From positions 19,009,386 to 19,073,385 of the forward strand of contig NC_092348.1 of the NCBI RefSeq assembly GCF_963676685.1: a stretch of 64,000 nt of DNA, written 5' to 3'. How positions within the stretch are numbered: position 1 is the stretch's first letter; each line of letters begins with the position of its first letter. The notes below the pieces were generated by a model, which was given only the letters and a program-made list of their open reading frames with translations, was not told the DNA's origin and ran no database searches. The position numbers were made by a program, and so were the translations under genes. Below are positions 25,305-36,022 of this stretch, in pieces. This DNA is from Mytilus edulis. Its lineage: Eukaryota; Mollusca; Bivalvia; Mytilida; Mytilidae.

Positions 25305-25945
25305 CTCGTCTAAACATCAACCCAACAATGTTAGATCTGTAAATTTTCGCAAATTTTTGGTTCTTCCCTCACCGGGATTCGAACCCATGCTTCTGTGATA
25401 TCGTGACACCAAATCGCCTGCACTGCAGCCGTCCCACTAGACCACACGACCACCTGGGCTCTCAAAAAAAGAGCTTTCGCTGGCCGTGTGTTACCTTTCC
25501 TCGTCAGTTTTAATCTAGCAGCGTACTACAGTACATGATATATAAGGCATGAAGATGTATATATATATATATATACCTAAATCTAAATATTATATTGATT
25601 TGTTTAATGCATAAGTGTGTTACCTGAAGGTAATAAAGATCTGTATCTACCAGTTGCCAAGATGTTGAGTACTCGTTCAGCTGTTTTTCCATAAAAGCAA
25701 ACACCTTAAACATAATATTCAATTCAGTGTTAATAGGTAAACATATAAAAACATAGTAAAATGAATAAAATGGAAAAGAAAACCAATGCATATAGACCCA
25801 AACACATAAGTTTCACTATATTATAATTACCAGAATCAGATGTAGTTGTTAGAAGATTTCTATCGGCATTTCTTATTGTCATCACCACTTCCAATACAAA
25901 AATAGACAACAGTATGAACGGTGTATGTATAATAGATTGATACAT
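21365..25945 (-). CDS. Fibrinogen-related protein (FREP), copy B, six exons with a probable frameshift
   Basis: Paralogue of copy A with identical structure: exons 25945-25831, 25704-25624, 24603-24472, 23482-23386, 22837-22673 and 21594-21365, all GT-AG. The signal peptide begins [18 protein letters not shown], followed by the same linker and fibrinogen C-terminal domain ([37 protein letters not shown]). There are two oddities. Exon 3 begins with ten A and is 132 nt where copy A has 131, so the frame breaks; nine A would restore a product of about 272 residues, and sequencing error in the homopolymer is a live alternative. The last exon lacks three codons in the calcium loop: A reads [12 protein letters not shown] reads DKDSTADC, losing an acidic ligand. 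B is thus either a recent pseudogene or a variant lectin with weakened calcium binding. Introns 2 and 3 carry a SINE and a hAT-like element absent from A. Confidence 0.8.
23559..24239. mobile_element. hAT-like non-autonomous element in FREP B intron 3
   Basis: The 681-bp insert has terminal inverted repeats CTACAGTGTTA and (complement) CTACACTGTTA. It is flanked by TTAATTAA (23551-23558) and TTAGTTAA (24240-24247), an 8-bp duplication with one mismatch. The matching intron of copy A (4553-4870) is uninterrupted. The 8-bp duplication and short ends fit the hAT superfamily. There is no coding region; a snapback lies inside. Confidence 0.72.
24107..24182. repeat. Snapback hairpin with 36-bp arms
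   Basis: Left arm 24107-24142 and right arm about 24147-24182 are complementary with about three mismatches around a short A-rich loop. Each arm contains two 19-bp direct copies of AACTCGGCCAATATAGAA, so the motif occurs four times. Confidence 0.88.
25252..25575 (-). mobile_element. tRNA-derived SINE in FREP B intron 2
   Basis: Minus-strand element of about 258 bp (25560-25303) with pol III A box TGGTCTAGTGGG and B box GGTTCGAATCC. It is preceded by a leader starting CATCTTCATGCC. (TA)n tracts lie at both ends (25252-25302 and 25561-25575). Copy A has only a short TATATATA at this place (about 5637-5648), so the SINE landed in a TA microsatellite after the duplication. Confidence 0.8.
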
Positions 25946-25983
25946 GTTGAACGTACCTTGCTTACAATTGAAACTATTACACT

Positions 25984-26045
25984 ATATATATATACCTAGC
26001 ATTGTAATAAATGTGCGTGACTAATTATCGTAACAGATTGGAGTG
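25984..26045 (-). promoter_or_regulatory. Core promoter of FREP copy B
   Basis: The TATA region at 25995-25984 reads GGTATATATATA, about 40 bp before the ATG. The upstream block 26045-26014 reads CACTCCAATCTGTTACGATA then ATTAGTCACGCA, matching copies A and D. Confidence 0.6.
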
Positions 26046-26934
26046 TGTAACATTTCTAAGAACAATAATATGTTTTTACGAATTTCCATTACTTCCTTGA
26101 TTGTTATTTTTAATGTTTTATTTTAACGTATATTGTGCTCATACGTAGATCTAACGATTATAATACTTTATGGCATCTACCTTTCAATTAACCTTTATAA
26201 TCAGACTTCTTTCAACTTGCAATCAATAGTACGTGACAAACAAGATAAATTTGAAAATTTAATGGACCGAAATACCTCACGGCTAATTTTGGTTTTATTT
26301 TGTAGATAAATATAATATCCTTTGATTAAGGCATGTCGTAGAGTGTCAAAGTGGTGCAGATTTTTGGAAACTGCGGTCAAAGGCCAACAGGGGGGATTTA
26401 AAAAAAAACGAAAATCTAAGACATTTTGAACAATTTCTCGGTAGTCTCTCTTGTTAAATGAGAATTTTGTTCAATGGAAGCATTCGCTAGGAATGCTCCA
26501 CCAATACAGCTAGTTATATTCATGACTGATTAGCAAATATTAGTGATACATACCCTCGCTTGCAACATGTAAGAAAATGAAACAAATATCTTTATCTGCG
26601 GAAATTATCGACAAACACTATTCATAATTAAAATTCAGCTATGCAATATTAACGGCCATCTATAAAAATATTTTTGGGAAAGTTTTCTTAAAATGCAACA
26701 AAGAATAGAGGATAAATAAGAACTGTAAAGTAAACACCTGGTCCATGATGTTATGAAAAAAAATGATGAAAATTTTTGGCTGATTATTTAAACTTAAGAG
26801 GATGTTAGAATTATAAAATTAAGTCTTCATGTTCATATACATGCTGTATTATTTGAAGTTTCTTTTTATATTAATAAATAAATCAGTACTAGACCAATAG
26901 CACATTGAGAAGATGTGTCCCCCTTTATATAAAA

Positions 26935-27030
26935 TAACGACAGACATGGTTGTCGTTAGTTGATGTGGTTCGTAAATGTTTCTCGTTTTTTATATTGATA
27001 AGACCATTGCAATGGTTTTACACTTCTTAT
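26935..27030 (+). repeat. R1b fragment
   Basis: GTCGTTAGTTGATGTGGTTC, GTTTCTCGTTTTTTATATTG and CAATGGTTTTACAC match the front of R1b as seen at 32640. Confidence 0.5.
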
Positions 27031-27230
27031 AGACTCTATATATATATATATAGCGAAATATTGCGTATTTCTATTTAACATCTAATAGAACTTTTTAATG
27101 TATTAATTAGTGTGTTTAAGTTATATTCTTAGACATTTATATAATTTTAATTCAGTAACTGTATCAGTTTATTTTCACAAACTGATCCACGCTCAGATAG
27201 ATTGAATGTTGATTGTTGCTATTTTTAGAC

Positions 27231-27231
<1 letters not shown>

Positions 27232-27286
<55 letters not shown>

Positions 27287-27892
27287 TTGAGAGCCCAGGT
27301 GGTCGTGTGGTCTAGCGGGACGGCTGCAGTGCAGGCGATTTGGTGTCACGATATCACAGTAGCATGGGTTCGAATCCCGGCGAGGGAAGAACCAAAAATT
27401 TGCGAAAGCAAATTTACAGATCTAACATTGTTGGGTTGATGTTTAGACGAGTTGTATATACATTATGTACACAGCCATGTATCACCATCATTGATGGCGA
27501 TCCGATGGATACATCTGTTGTAGGGTTGTCACTGACTCAGACGTACTTATGAATATAATTATTTTCTGTGACTGTATCTTACATTAATTTGTAGGATCCT
27601 TTACTATAGATAATTTAGCTGATCTGTAACAATAACATCTTCATGCCTTATATATCATGTACTGTAGTACGCCGCTAGATTAAAACTGACGTGGAAAGGT
27701 AACACATGCCCACCGAAAGCTCTTTTTTGAGAGCCCAGGTGGTCGTGTGGTCTAGCGGGACGGCTGCAGTGCAGGCGATTTGGTGTCACGATATCACAGT
27801 AGCATGGGTTCGAATCCCGGCGAGGGAAGAACCAAAAATTTGCGAAAGCAAATTTACAGATCTAACATTGTTGGGTTGATGTTTAGACGAGT

Positions 27893-27960
<68 letters not shown>

Positions 27961-27961
27961 G
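27232..27961 (+). mobile_element. Two tRNA-derived SINE copies in a 440-bp tandem arrangement between TA microsatellites
   Basis: Copy 1 (27283-27460) and copy 2 (27723-27900) are identical over 178 bp at an exact 440-bp offset. Each has an A box TGGTCTAGCGGG (27308, 27748) and a B box GGTTCGAATCC (27367, 27807). Copy 2 also has the leader from 27636. (TA)n precedes copy 1 (27233-27283) and follows copy 2 (27894-27943, then GT repeats to 27961). These are pol III SINEs, not working tRNA genes. Confidence 0.82.
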
Positions 27962-28639
27962 ACTACAAACAAAGATTCACATGGATACTACGCTTCAAAA
28001 ATTGCTGTCTATTATAATCATATTACACTAACACTAGCAATCAATATGCACATCAATTTGAAAAGGTAAGGGAATACTAGAGAAAAAAGTTGGATGCCAT
28101 TGTATGGCGCCGACAATATGTGTTTATTTATGCTGGGGTCATTTTGATCCGCTGTGAATTGATTTCACTGCAACATATGTGTAAATATAAGAACAAGCTA
28201 GAATAACAAATTTTGATACATGCATGTTTTTCCCGACCCCTTGTAATTTTTGTCCTTGCCAATTTCGATAAGAGAAGACGTGTCGCATCCTGTAAGAGAG
28301 CGAGCTGTGGTTGGTGTGCCAGACATCAGGGGTCCAATAACTAAAAAGTTGCATATGTCATAAATAGGTAAAATCTGTCTCGTGGCTTTGGTTGAAGAAA
28401 CGCCTCCAGTCGTCTAAATTCACAATTCATCATGTTTGACATCTGAGGAAAAATGTTCTTGCAAATCAAAATCATTGTAGTGAGATAGTGGATAATTACA
28501 ATGTACCTACAAATCTTATCAACCCATGTTTATTTTCAGGTGCACAAAGACATTTCTTATAATCTCTTATTGGGATGCATTCAATGATTTGAAGAACAAT
28601 TTGGATCTACCACCATTTGAAATAAACCTTATTGTCGCT

Positions 28640-28795
28640 TTGACGTCTTTAATAGCTGACTATGTGGTATGGGATTTACTCATTATTGAAGGTCGTGCGG
28701 TAACCTAAACTGAGTTGTAAATATCTGTGTCATTTGGTCTCTTTTGAAGAGTTGTTCCAGTGGCAATCATACCACATCTTCTGTTTATATATACC
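28640..28795 (+). repeat. R1 copy
   Basis: GCTGACTATGTGGTATGGG, TTGAAGGTCGTGCGGTAACC and CATACCACATCTTC are present in order. Confidence 0.7.
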
Positions 28796-29150
28796 AATGT
28801 CTGATGTAAGTGGAGGGGTTGGGCGCACGCTGACATCTTTAACCTCACCACATTCTGTATGTGGCTGTCCCCAAGTCAGAAGCCTGTTATTCAGTTGTTG
28901 TCATTTGTTGCTGTTACATTTTTGTTGTTCGTTTATTATATTGTACATTAATTATGCTGTTGTTTTTCTAGTTTGAATTGTTTTACATTTGTCAATTCGG
29001 GCCCTTTATTGATGACTGGGCGGTAGTATAAGGGCTTTGCTTATTGTTGAAGACCGTACGGTGACCTATAGTTGTAAATGTATGTGTTAAACTTGATCTT
29101 TTGTGACGATTTGTCTAATTGGCAATCATACCACATACTTTTTTTTATTA
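28796..29150 (+). repeat. R1 copy, long form
   Basis: It includes the R1 front part (CTCACCACATTCTGTATGTG, CCCCAAGTCAGAAGCC), then GATGACTGGGCGGTAG, GAAGACCGTACGGTGACC and CATACCACATAC. The frames at 28526 and 28734 are repeat-derived. Confidence 0.7.
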
Positions 29151-29546
29151 TGGTTTTAAAGTAGTCACTGGCCAAATCTCATTAACTGTTGTACCATTTT
29201 ACATAAACACTTTGGACAATACCAATACCATCTATCTGATCAGGGGTGTACTGGTTTTTCTTGAAGGAATATCAAACACTCAGCTTAAGTATACATTTCC
29301 GTTCAGTATTAAATGAGAGTGCATTGTAATCATTATCCATTTGAAAATATTTCTCATCTAACCATACTAACCAGGCTAGATATTTATCAGAGAGGTTGGA
29401 ATATATTGTAAAGATAGAAATAATTTGAAATTTCGAACGATCTTTAACAGCTTATCACATTTTGTTTTCGCAAAATGCAATATCTGTCAATAAATGTAAC
29501 TGGCAAACTATACAACAACTAATAGTTTTTTTTCTTTTGCAAACAG

Positions 29547-29644
29547 ATCACCATGGAGACTTTCTATTAGTATTGGAACAGCAACATCATGCCCGGATTA
29601 ATTTGAAGCATCAGAAGCAAATTATTTTTAATTTCATCAAGTAG
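29547..29644 (+). other. Exon-like fragment (acceptor to stop)
   Basis: A strong acceptor, TTTCTTTTGCAAACAG ending at 29546, is followed by an open segment reading HHGDFLLVLEQQHHARIN and a stop at 29642-29644. No matching upstream exon is identified. It could be a captured last exon or chance. Confidence 0.25.
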
Positions 29645-29709
29645 TTAAAAATGCATGCTGAATGTTGAAGCGGCTTGTCCTTGCAGTTATTTATGAAGAG
29701 TAAACTCAC

Positions 29710-29823
29710 CACTGTATGGTCTGCCTGATAATTTGCGTCATTCAAAACAATATCTGCAGGCTCGGATGACTCGACATGCCTTAGTTGCTTAGCTTGTATG
29801 ACTTTTGTCTCCAGAATAGACAT
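29710..29823 (-). other. Exon-like fragment (start codon to consensus donor)
   Basis: Minus strand: ATG at 29823-29821, then 38 codons beginning MSILETKVIQAKQLRHVESS, ending at a perfect GTGAGT donor (29709-29704). Composition looks protein-like (acidic, mixed residues). It points inward from the right end of the 4.4-kb element, where a transposase first exon could sit, but no later exon is found. Confidence 0.35.
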
Positions 29824-30762
29824 TTTTTAACCAGTCATGGTAAGTCATGGTTATGTCATGAAGCGTGTTTTAACGAAAGTTGATTCATCGTTACACGCAT
29901 GTTTTTTTCTCTCTCACTAATTCAAATGTATGAAAATGTTTTCTTCTTTGACATGTAAAGGCTTATTAACACGATCTACGCTACTTTACTCGTTCTTATC
30001 AACTGGAATTAGCACTGACAATAATTTTCCGGAATTTTTCGGAGTTGTTCGAAAATTGAGTAGTAATACTGTTATGTGATGAGTTTTATAAAATGCTTGT
30101 AAAAGTTGATTTGTATGTTCTATCGAACTTTCATATCTGAAAACTTATTAAGTATTGGTAGTGCCACTTTTTTGTGTGAACATTTACTATTGGTGATATA
30201 TATAAGAAAATTAATTTACTTTGACAGACGGTAAGCTTGAAAAAAATACATTTGAAAATCGTCCAATTCACTCAACTCATATGTTCATATGATATTAAAG
30301 TTTGATGTCAAATAAAAGCTGATACATCATTCTTTCATCAGATACCAATTTTTTTTATAACTTCATTTGTTAATTTATTATAAGCGTTATCGTGTTTGAA
30401 AATGAAAAAGAAAAAAAATCGAAAAGCACACTTTAACGCGATTTTACTAAAAACTGCACCGTGGGAAAACTCTACGACAGGGCTAATATGAAAGTATAAT
30501 GTTTACTCTATCTTCATGCGAATTTTCAGCCGTGAGGTATTTCGGTCCATTAAACTCTTTAAATAAGCGACTTTTCCCGATTTGTCACTCCACTCCACTA
30601 CAATAGAAAAAATCTAGCAACTTCTTACTAACCACGGTAGGTACTTTATCCTGCTATCATAGACTTATGTAGAAACATATTGTTTTGTTCAGGTTTATGT
30701 CATTCTTATAGAAGCTACACTGTGCAATTGTTTTTATTGTTTATTTCAATTTGACGTCATAG

Positions 30763-31085
30763 TTTCACAGATGATATCGGATATGTTCCTTACGTCGTAA
30801 CTACTATCCAACTTTCCTTTTATGAATGTGACCTACCGAATTAGACTATTTACCGGATTTTTTAACAGGAGCATCACGACGGGTGCCACATCTGGAGCAG
30901 CATCTGCTTACCCTTCCGGAACACCTGAGATCACCCCCCGTTTTGGTGGGGTTCGTGTTGTTTATTCTTCAGTTTTATATGTTGTGTCATGTGTACCATT
31001 GTTTGTCTGTTTGTCTTTTTCATTTTTAGCTATGGCGTTGTCAGTTTATTTTTGATTTATGAGTTTTTATTTCGTCCCTCTTTTA
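30763..31085 (+). mobile_element. 5'-truncated R3 retroelement insertion
   Basis: It begins with the last reverse-transcriptase codons (SQMISDMFLTS, then stop) and continues into the R3 tail (GAGCAGCATCTGCTTACCC, GGTGGGGTTCGTGTTG, TCGTCCCTCTTTTATG). The flanking sequence matches copy A around 6495-6525 without the insert, so it entered after the FREP duplication. Confidence 0.75.
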
Positions 31086-31089
31086 TGGA

Positions 31090-31521
31090 AGTGAAAAGAA
31101 TGATTTTGAACAAGTAAAATTAGTTTAATGCCACCATTATTTTGTTTTTTAAAATATGAACATTTTAGATGCAGTGTTGACAAACTTTTATTATTTATAT
31201 GAACATTTCTTAAACGATAATTCAATACTGGATATGATAGGCGTTAATATAGTTCAACTATGTATTACGATGGTCTTAACTTGATTTCTACACATACAGT
31301 AATAAAGAACATTGATACAACTTGCTTATATTTACCAAAAAAAATGCAATCGTGAACCCTAATTCCTTTTTAGTGTATAATATATTATAAATGTTATTTA
31401 AAGATGCATGATTTTACCAATTTATTTTCATATAATATGCTACAGTACAAATCTGTTATTTACTTTAAATGGAACTGCTGTTCAAGGTTTGGCAACATTT
31501 TCTTGTTAGATAAATTATTTA

Positions 31522-31554
<33 letters not shown>

Positions 31555-32265
31555 ATCTATCTGTCTCTCTCTCTCTCAATTTCAATCATAATGAATTAGT
31601 GCTGTAGCCAGTTTGATCTCAATTCACTTTTACCTATGGCAACACACTCCTAACGTGTAAAATAATTTGAAAACTCAACTTAAATCGAACGAATCTCACT
31701 TTTTCATTTCATAATTTGTCCTTTTGTAAATATAATGAAATCGTTGTTTATATATAAATATATGGGTGTGTGACGGTCTCTAAATTGTTACCTTAAATCT
31801 GATTCGCTACACAGTTGGATGATATTGAATATGCTTGATTTATATAATATCATTTCTATTACCTCTATTTACGATAACACTTCACTTAGATGGCGTCCTA
31901 AGCATGCTGCTGTATACAACTTACATTATTTGCAAGGCATACCTATATCAATTGTTGATGTGTTTTTGTCCTGAATAATGTTTAAATAGTTGCTGTTATA
32001 TGTTAATAACAATCAATCAAACATATGTATTATCTTAAATCTGATGTAAATTTTATTAAATACCCTTTCCTGAAAGTTTGAAGTAAAAAATATCTAAACC
32101 AATATGAAAAGTAAACAGATCGTGATGAAGGTGTTCGATATTCAACCAATTTCAAATACAGTATATGCCTCTGTGTATTGTTTTATTTACAAAGAATTAT
32201 ACATGCAAGACCTTTTACCTCAGTATGAATCGATTCAAAGTAACATAGGTTGGGATAGTTTCTGT
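31090..32265. other. Gene-free stretch with one simple repeat
   Basis: It contains a TCTG/TC microsatellite at about 31521-31580 and otherwise A+T-rich sequence with no recognised gene. Confidence 0.4.
31521..31580. repeat. (TC)n/(TCTG)n microsatellite
   Basis: Imperfect runs of TC, TCTG and TCTA over about 60 bp. Confidence 0.9.
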
Positions 32266-32459
32266 TGAAATTCATATGAAGTTGAGGTCAACTATTTGGA
32301 TATTATTAGAAATGGAATATTTAAACAATGCCGTACCTATGACCAAGAGAGCCAATTAGCAAACTTTTCTCTTTGGTGTTTTTGACGTAGAGCTTGGAAT
32401 AATTGGCTACTATAGTATGTGTTGTTTGGGTATTTTATAGACATACAAGACGTGTTTCT

Positions 32460-32600
32460 TCAATGAGCCCATGTTATAGCTGACTATGCCATATGAATTA
32501 TGTTCATTTTAGAAGGCCAACCAATGACTTATAGTTGACATTTGGTATCTGATGTAGTTTTTTCATTGGCAATCAAACCATATCTTCTTATTTTTATACC
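32460..32600 (+). repeat. R1 copy
   Basis: TATAGCTGACTATGCCATATG, AGAAGGCCAACC and ATTGGCAATCAAACCATATC in order. It is inserted within the duplicated 3' flank of FREP copy C. Confidence 0.55.
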
Positions 32601-32639
32601 GTGATTTTACACTATTGTTTCAGTTAAGATTGGTACTTA

Positions 32640-32870
32640 TTAAAACGTTAAACTCGCTGCATTTGTTTGCACTTCTCGTTTCACAATTTTTATATAGATA
32701 AGATCGTTGGTTTTCCGTTTGAAGGGTTTACACTTGTCATTTTTGAGGCCCTTAAAAGCTTACTGTTCGATATTGACAACTATACGTGGACCTATAATGG
32801 TTTACTTTTACAAATTATGACTTAAATGGAGAGTTGTCTCATTGGCACTCATATCTTTTTCTTATATCTA
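32640..32870 (+). repeat. R1b copy
   Basis: ACTTCTCGTTTCACAATTTT, AGATCGTTGGTTTTCCG, CCTATAATGGTTTACTTTTA and GAGTTGTCTCATTGGCACTC follow the R1b order. Confidence 0.65.
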
Positions 32871-33084
32871 TCATATCTATAAAGAAGCAGACGTTTTTAA
32901 AAACAAACAGAACATTAAAAATGCCAAAAAGAACATTAAAAAATGCCAAAAAGAAAACACAATACCATTGGATGCCACTAAAGCCTGCAAAAGTTGCAAT
33001 GTCCTTTATACCAATTAAAGTAAACATTCGAATACAAAAACCATATATCCAATATCAATCAAGGAAAAACATCTTAAAAGTTAT

Positions 33085-33260
33085 TAAAGGTACCAGGATT
33101 ATAATTTAGTACGCCAGACGCACGTTTCGTCCACATAAGTCTCATCAGTGACGCTCATATCAAAATATTTATAAAGCAAAACGAGTACAAAGTTGAAGAG
33201 CATTGAGGATCCAAAATTCCAAAACGTTGTGCCAAATACGGCTAAGGTAATCTGTGCCTG
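33085..33260 (+). repeat. R4 interspersed repeat copy
   Basis: It contains ACCAGGATTATAATTTAGTA, CGCCAGACGCACGTTTCGTC and ATAAGTCTCATCAGTGACGC, a block I recall as abundant in mussels. Shorter copies lie at 34855 and 55905. Confidence 0.7.
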
Positions 33261-33391
33261 TGATAAGAAACACTGTTAAACTTTAACATATATTCACCAT
33301 AACCATAAATTAATTAATTAAGACAAAAATCCACTTCAGAGTATTAAATCTATATTTTTATTTTTCAAAAGTTTAACCGACTGTGTTCTAT

Positions 33392-33633
33392 TCATATTCT
33401 ACGAATCATCATTGATGTGGTCTTCCTTGATTGAGATGCTTTCAAAAGAGGCAAACAAATTCCTTTGTTATCAATTTTGTTTCCTAAATACAGTCCGTTC
33501 AGATTCGAATCATGACAGCTTCGATACCACCAACCTCTTTTATAAAGTTCTGCACAATCCGCCCTGCTATGGCCGTCATTATCCTGATCTTTTGTTGAGA
33601 AAGTCTGATTATTGTGGCCCTTAAGGGAATCAC
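33392..33633 (-). pseudogene. FREP copy C: orphan last exon
   Basis: Equivalent to exon 6 of copies A and B: AG acceptor at 33635-33634, then [20 protein letters not shown], the calcium loop [22 protein letters not shown], and a stop at 33394-33392 (242 nt, same phase). The WxxW-containing stretch near the end (WSHW in A, WNHW in B) has become a leucine-rich LPLL. Intron sequence beyond the acceptor (33640-33740) and the 3' flank also match copy B, so this is a truncated genomic duplicate, not a retrocopy. Exons 1-5 are not found upstream. Confidence 0.8.
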
Positions 33634-33907
33634 CTAACATTGTTTAGAAATGAAAATATATTAGAATCGACCATTTGTTTGACCATGATTTGAATGTATG
33701 CAGCCAGCTTTGAAATGTCCTTTATTTCACTAATATATTTTTTTCTAATCCATTATACGTTCAATATCAATCGTTAAGTTAAAGTACTTATGCTTATTCA
33801 TATTTTTTTATTGCATAAAAAAAAATTATACAAATATAAGTACTAAATTTTATAAAAGTAATGTAACGAATTAAAAATGTATTTCAAATTTAATTAAGGA
33901 ATGACTT

Positions 33908-34036
33908 TAATATTTTGCCTGTCTATGAAGAAATAACATAAAAAATGTGGTGCAAACTGAATAACCCGCGTAGCGTGTTATTTTAAAGTGTGCACCACAT
34001 GTTTTATGTTATTGCGAATAGACAGAAAAAATATTA
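33908..34036. repeat. Foldback palindrome 2
   Basis: The arms TAATATTTTGCCTGTCTATG... and its complement ending TAGACAGAAAAAATATTA are about 55 bp each and include TGTGGTGCA. The centre reads AACCCGCGTAGCGTGTT. Confidence 0.85.
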
Positions 34037-34039
34037 CAG

Positions 34040-34485
34040 TTATTTCTTATAATTTAATTCTAAATTCTAGTTTAAAGCATAGTAAACCATGATAAAACAT
34101 TGATGACGTCGCGGTCACATGACCAAATTATGAATATGAGCTGATAAACAAAACAGTGCAACCAATCAGAAGACGCGTTACATCTAAAATTAAACTATTG
34201 TGGAATAGAAGAAACATGCATAGAATATATGCTGTATATCATATTATTTTAAAGTTTATTGTTTCTTATACACATGATACTGCAAGTTTTCGCGGTGAAA
34301 TTGTTTACCTTTCTTATGTCGGAACCTTTTTGAAACTAAAAATAATAAATTACGTTAAACGAATTCTAAACATTATATGGTTATTACATGTTCTACTGCA
34401 TTTGAGATTATTTTATGGTTAAGTTAGCTATAAAGCCAAGTAAAATCACGTATTTACCTTGCAAATTACATATACCAATTCAGAA
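34040..34485. other. Gene-free stretch
   Basis: An 88-codon plus frame (34156-34422) carries no known motif. Nothing else is seen. Confidence 0.3.
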
Positions 34486-34489
34486 ATAT

Positions 34490-34640
34490 AATTGTTCCTT
34501 ATTGGTTCCGTTGGTTGTACCAAGTCAGGAATATGGCAGTTGTTGTCCATTCGTTTTTGATGTGTTTTGTCATTTGATTTTTCCATGTGATTAGGGAGTT
34601 TCCAATTTTTCAGTATTTTTGTTATTTTACTTTTTGATAT
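34490..34640 (+). repeat. R2 copy
   Basis: TTGTACCAAGTCAGGAATAT, CATTCGTTTTTGATGTGTTT and GATTAGGGAGTTTCC are present in order. Confidence 0.7.
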
Positions 34641-34854
34641 CTTCAAATGGTATTTAAAGTTTTCATTGACTTCCCCTTGTATTTATCTGCGAGTTTTTTT
34701 TTTTTTGTTTTTTTTTGTTAACTTGTTTTTGAACTGGTCCTAAAATATAAGAATTTAGAAGTAAAATGACCAGTTCTTCGTAACGGAACCCACAATAAAA
34801 AAAGAAACGAAGTAAAAATATTCACAAACCACTTCTATTAATACAAGTGTCACT

Positions 34855-34935
34855 GGTGATTCTTTTGTAGAAGAAACGAGAGTCTGGCTTAAAATACAAA
34901 ATAGCAATCCTGGTATCTAGGATATGTTTATCTGA
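34855..34935 (-). repeat. R4 fragment, antisense
   Basis: GAAACGAGAGTCTGGCTTAA and GCAATCCTGGTATCTAGG correspond to the complement of R4. Confidence 0.45.
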
Positions 34936-35264
34936 AAACAACTTATAATCGTTGAGTGTTACATTAAGGTGGAGATGTAATAACAAGGCAAGTTTAAAGT
35001 ATAGAACGTCCCTAGACCTTTGACACTGAGGGCAATTTTCTTCTGATGTACTAAATACCCAATTTCGATAGATTATATGTCTCTTTGACTTGCAGTTTAT
35101 CAGGTGTACAGATACAATGCTTTTAATAAAAGAAAACTGAGATGAATTTTATGAAATGTCACAGTTGATCATTTTGAAAATAGATTTGAAAACAATGTGT
35201 TTAGCAATACCATATTCGCTTTCGGTAGTTTATGTTTACTTTATCTGAACATATGTGGAATTTC

Positions 35265-35465
35265 ATGCGACTGCCATACATGTGAGAGGTTTCGCTAGCT
35301 ATTAAACCAGGTTTTATCAACCAGTTGCATCTTAAAAAAATGCCTGTACCGAGTCAGTAAAATGACAGTTCATGTCCATTCGTTTGATGTATTTGAGGTT
35401 TTGATTAAGGAGTTTTCGTTTTGAATTCTCCCCGAAGTTCTGTATTTTTGTGATTTAACTTTTTA
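35265..35465 (+). repeat. R2 copy, near full length
   Basis: It begins GCGACTGCCATACATGTGAG, passes AACCAGGTTTTATCAACCAG and CCTGTACCGAGTCAGTAA, and ends TCTGTATTTTTGTGATTTAAC directly against the R3 element that follows. Confidence 0.7.
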
Positions 35466-35469
35466 TTCC

Positions 35470-36022
35470 AACGTGCCTATACAAAGGTTGAATACGATCT
35501 TCTTTCCATGTAAAAGAGGGACGAAAGATACCAGAGGAACAGTCAAACTCATAAATCGAAAATAAACTGACAACACCATGGCTAAAAATGAAAAAGACAA
35601 ACAGACACTAGTACACATGACACGAAATAGAAAACTAAAGAATAAACGACACGAACCCCACCAAAATCTAGGGGAGACCTCAGGTGCTCCAGAAGGGTAA
35701 GCATAATTATCCTGCTCCACATGTGACATCCGTCGTGTTGCTTATGAGATATCAAATCCGGTAAATAGTCTAATTCGGTCGGTCACATTTATGAAAGGAA
35801 AGGGGATTGTAGTTACGACGTAAGGAATATATCTGATATCATTTGTGAAACGGTTATTCCATAACGGTCAACCAACTCGTGATGGCGTCCGTAAAATTTA
35901 CTAAAAGATGATTTCAACTTCACCATTTGGAACTCTTGATTTAATAGCTTCATTGTGAGCAACATATACTGGTTTAAAATTGAAGTATAAATCATATGCT
36001 GAATTGTAATATCATTTGACAT
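35470..36022 (-). mobile_element. Reverse-transcriptase C-terminus plus R3 tail
   Basis: Minus strand: LLNQEFQMVKLKSSFSKFYG, RHHELVDRYGITVSQM and FLTS-stop, followed by about 330 bp of R3 tail down to about 35475. It is 5'-truncated and the catalytic YIDD region is missing. It belongs to the same family as 55313-56275. Confidence 0.75.

Larger units (their letters stand above)
26230..30600. mobile_element. 4.4-kb terminal-inverted-repeat element inserted upstream of FREP B
   Basis: The ends share inverted repeats of roughly 170-200 bp. The best block is TTTAATGGACCGAAATACCT, at about 26260 and complemented at about 30560, followed further in by GTCGTAGAGT and GGTGCAG on both sides. CAATAG flanks the element at 26224-26229 and 30601-30606. 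The upstream flank of copy A is continuous across this point (near 6335-6350), giving an empty site. The interior holds SINEs, R1 copies and two exon-like fragments; no transposase is recognised. The superfamily is undetermined. Confidence 0.7.

Noticed and set aside
25510-25791. Minus-strand frame reading through FREP B exon 2
   Set aside because: It reads the exon in the wrong frame; splice phase from exon 1 gives the [12 protein letters not shown] frame instead, shared by copy A.
27308-27380. tRNA gene
   Set aside because: A and B boxes are present, but the sequence does not close into a cloverleaf with a proper acceptor stem and occurs as repeated SINE bodies.
27164-27439. Frames with long isoleucine/tyrosine runs
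   Set aside because: Translations of the (TA)n microsatellite.
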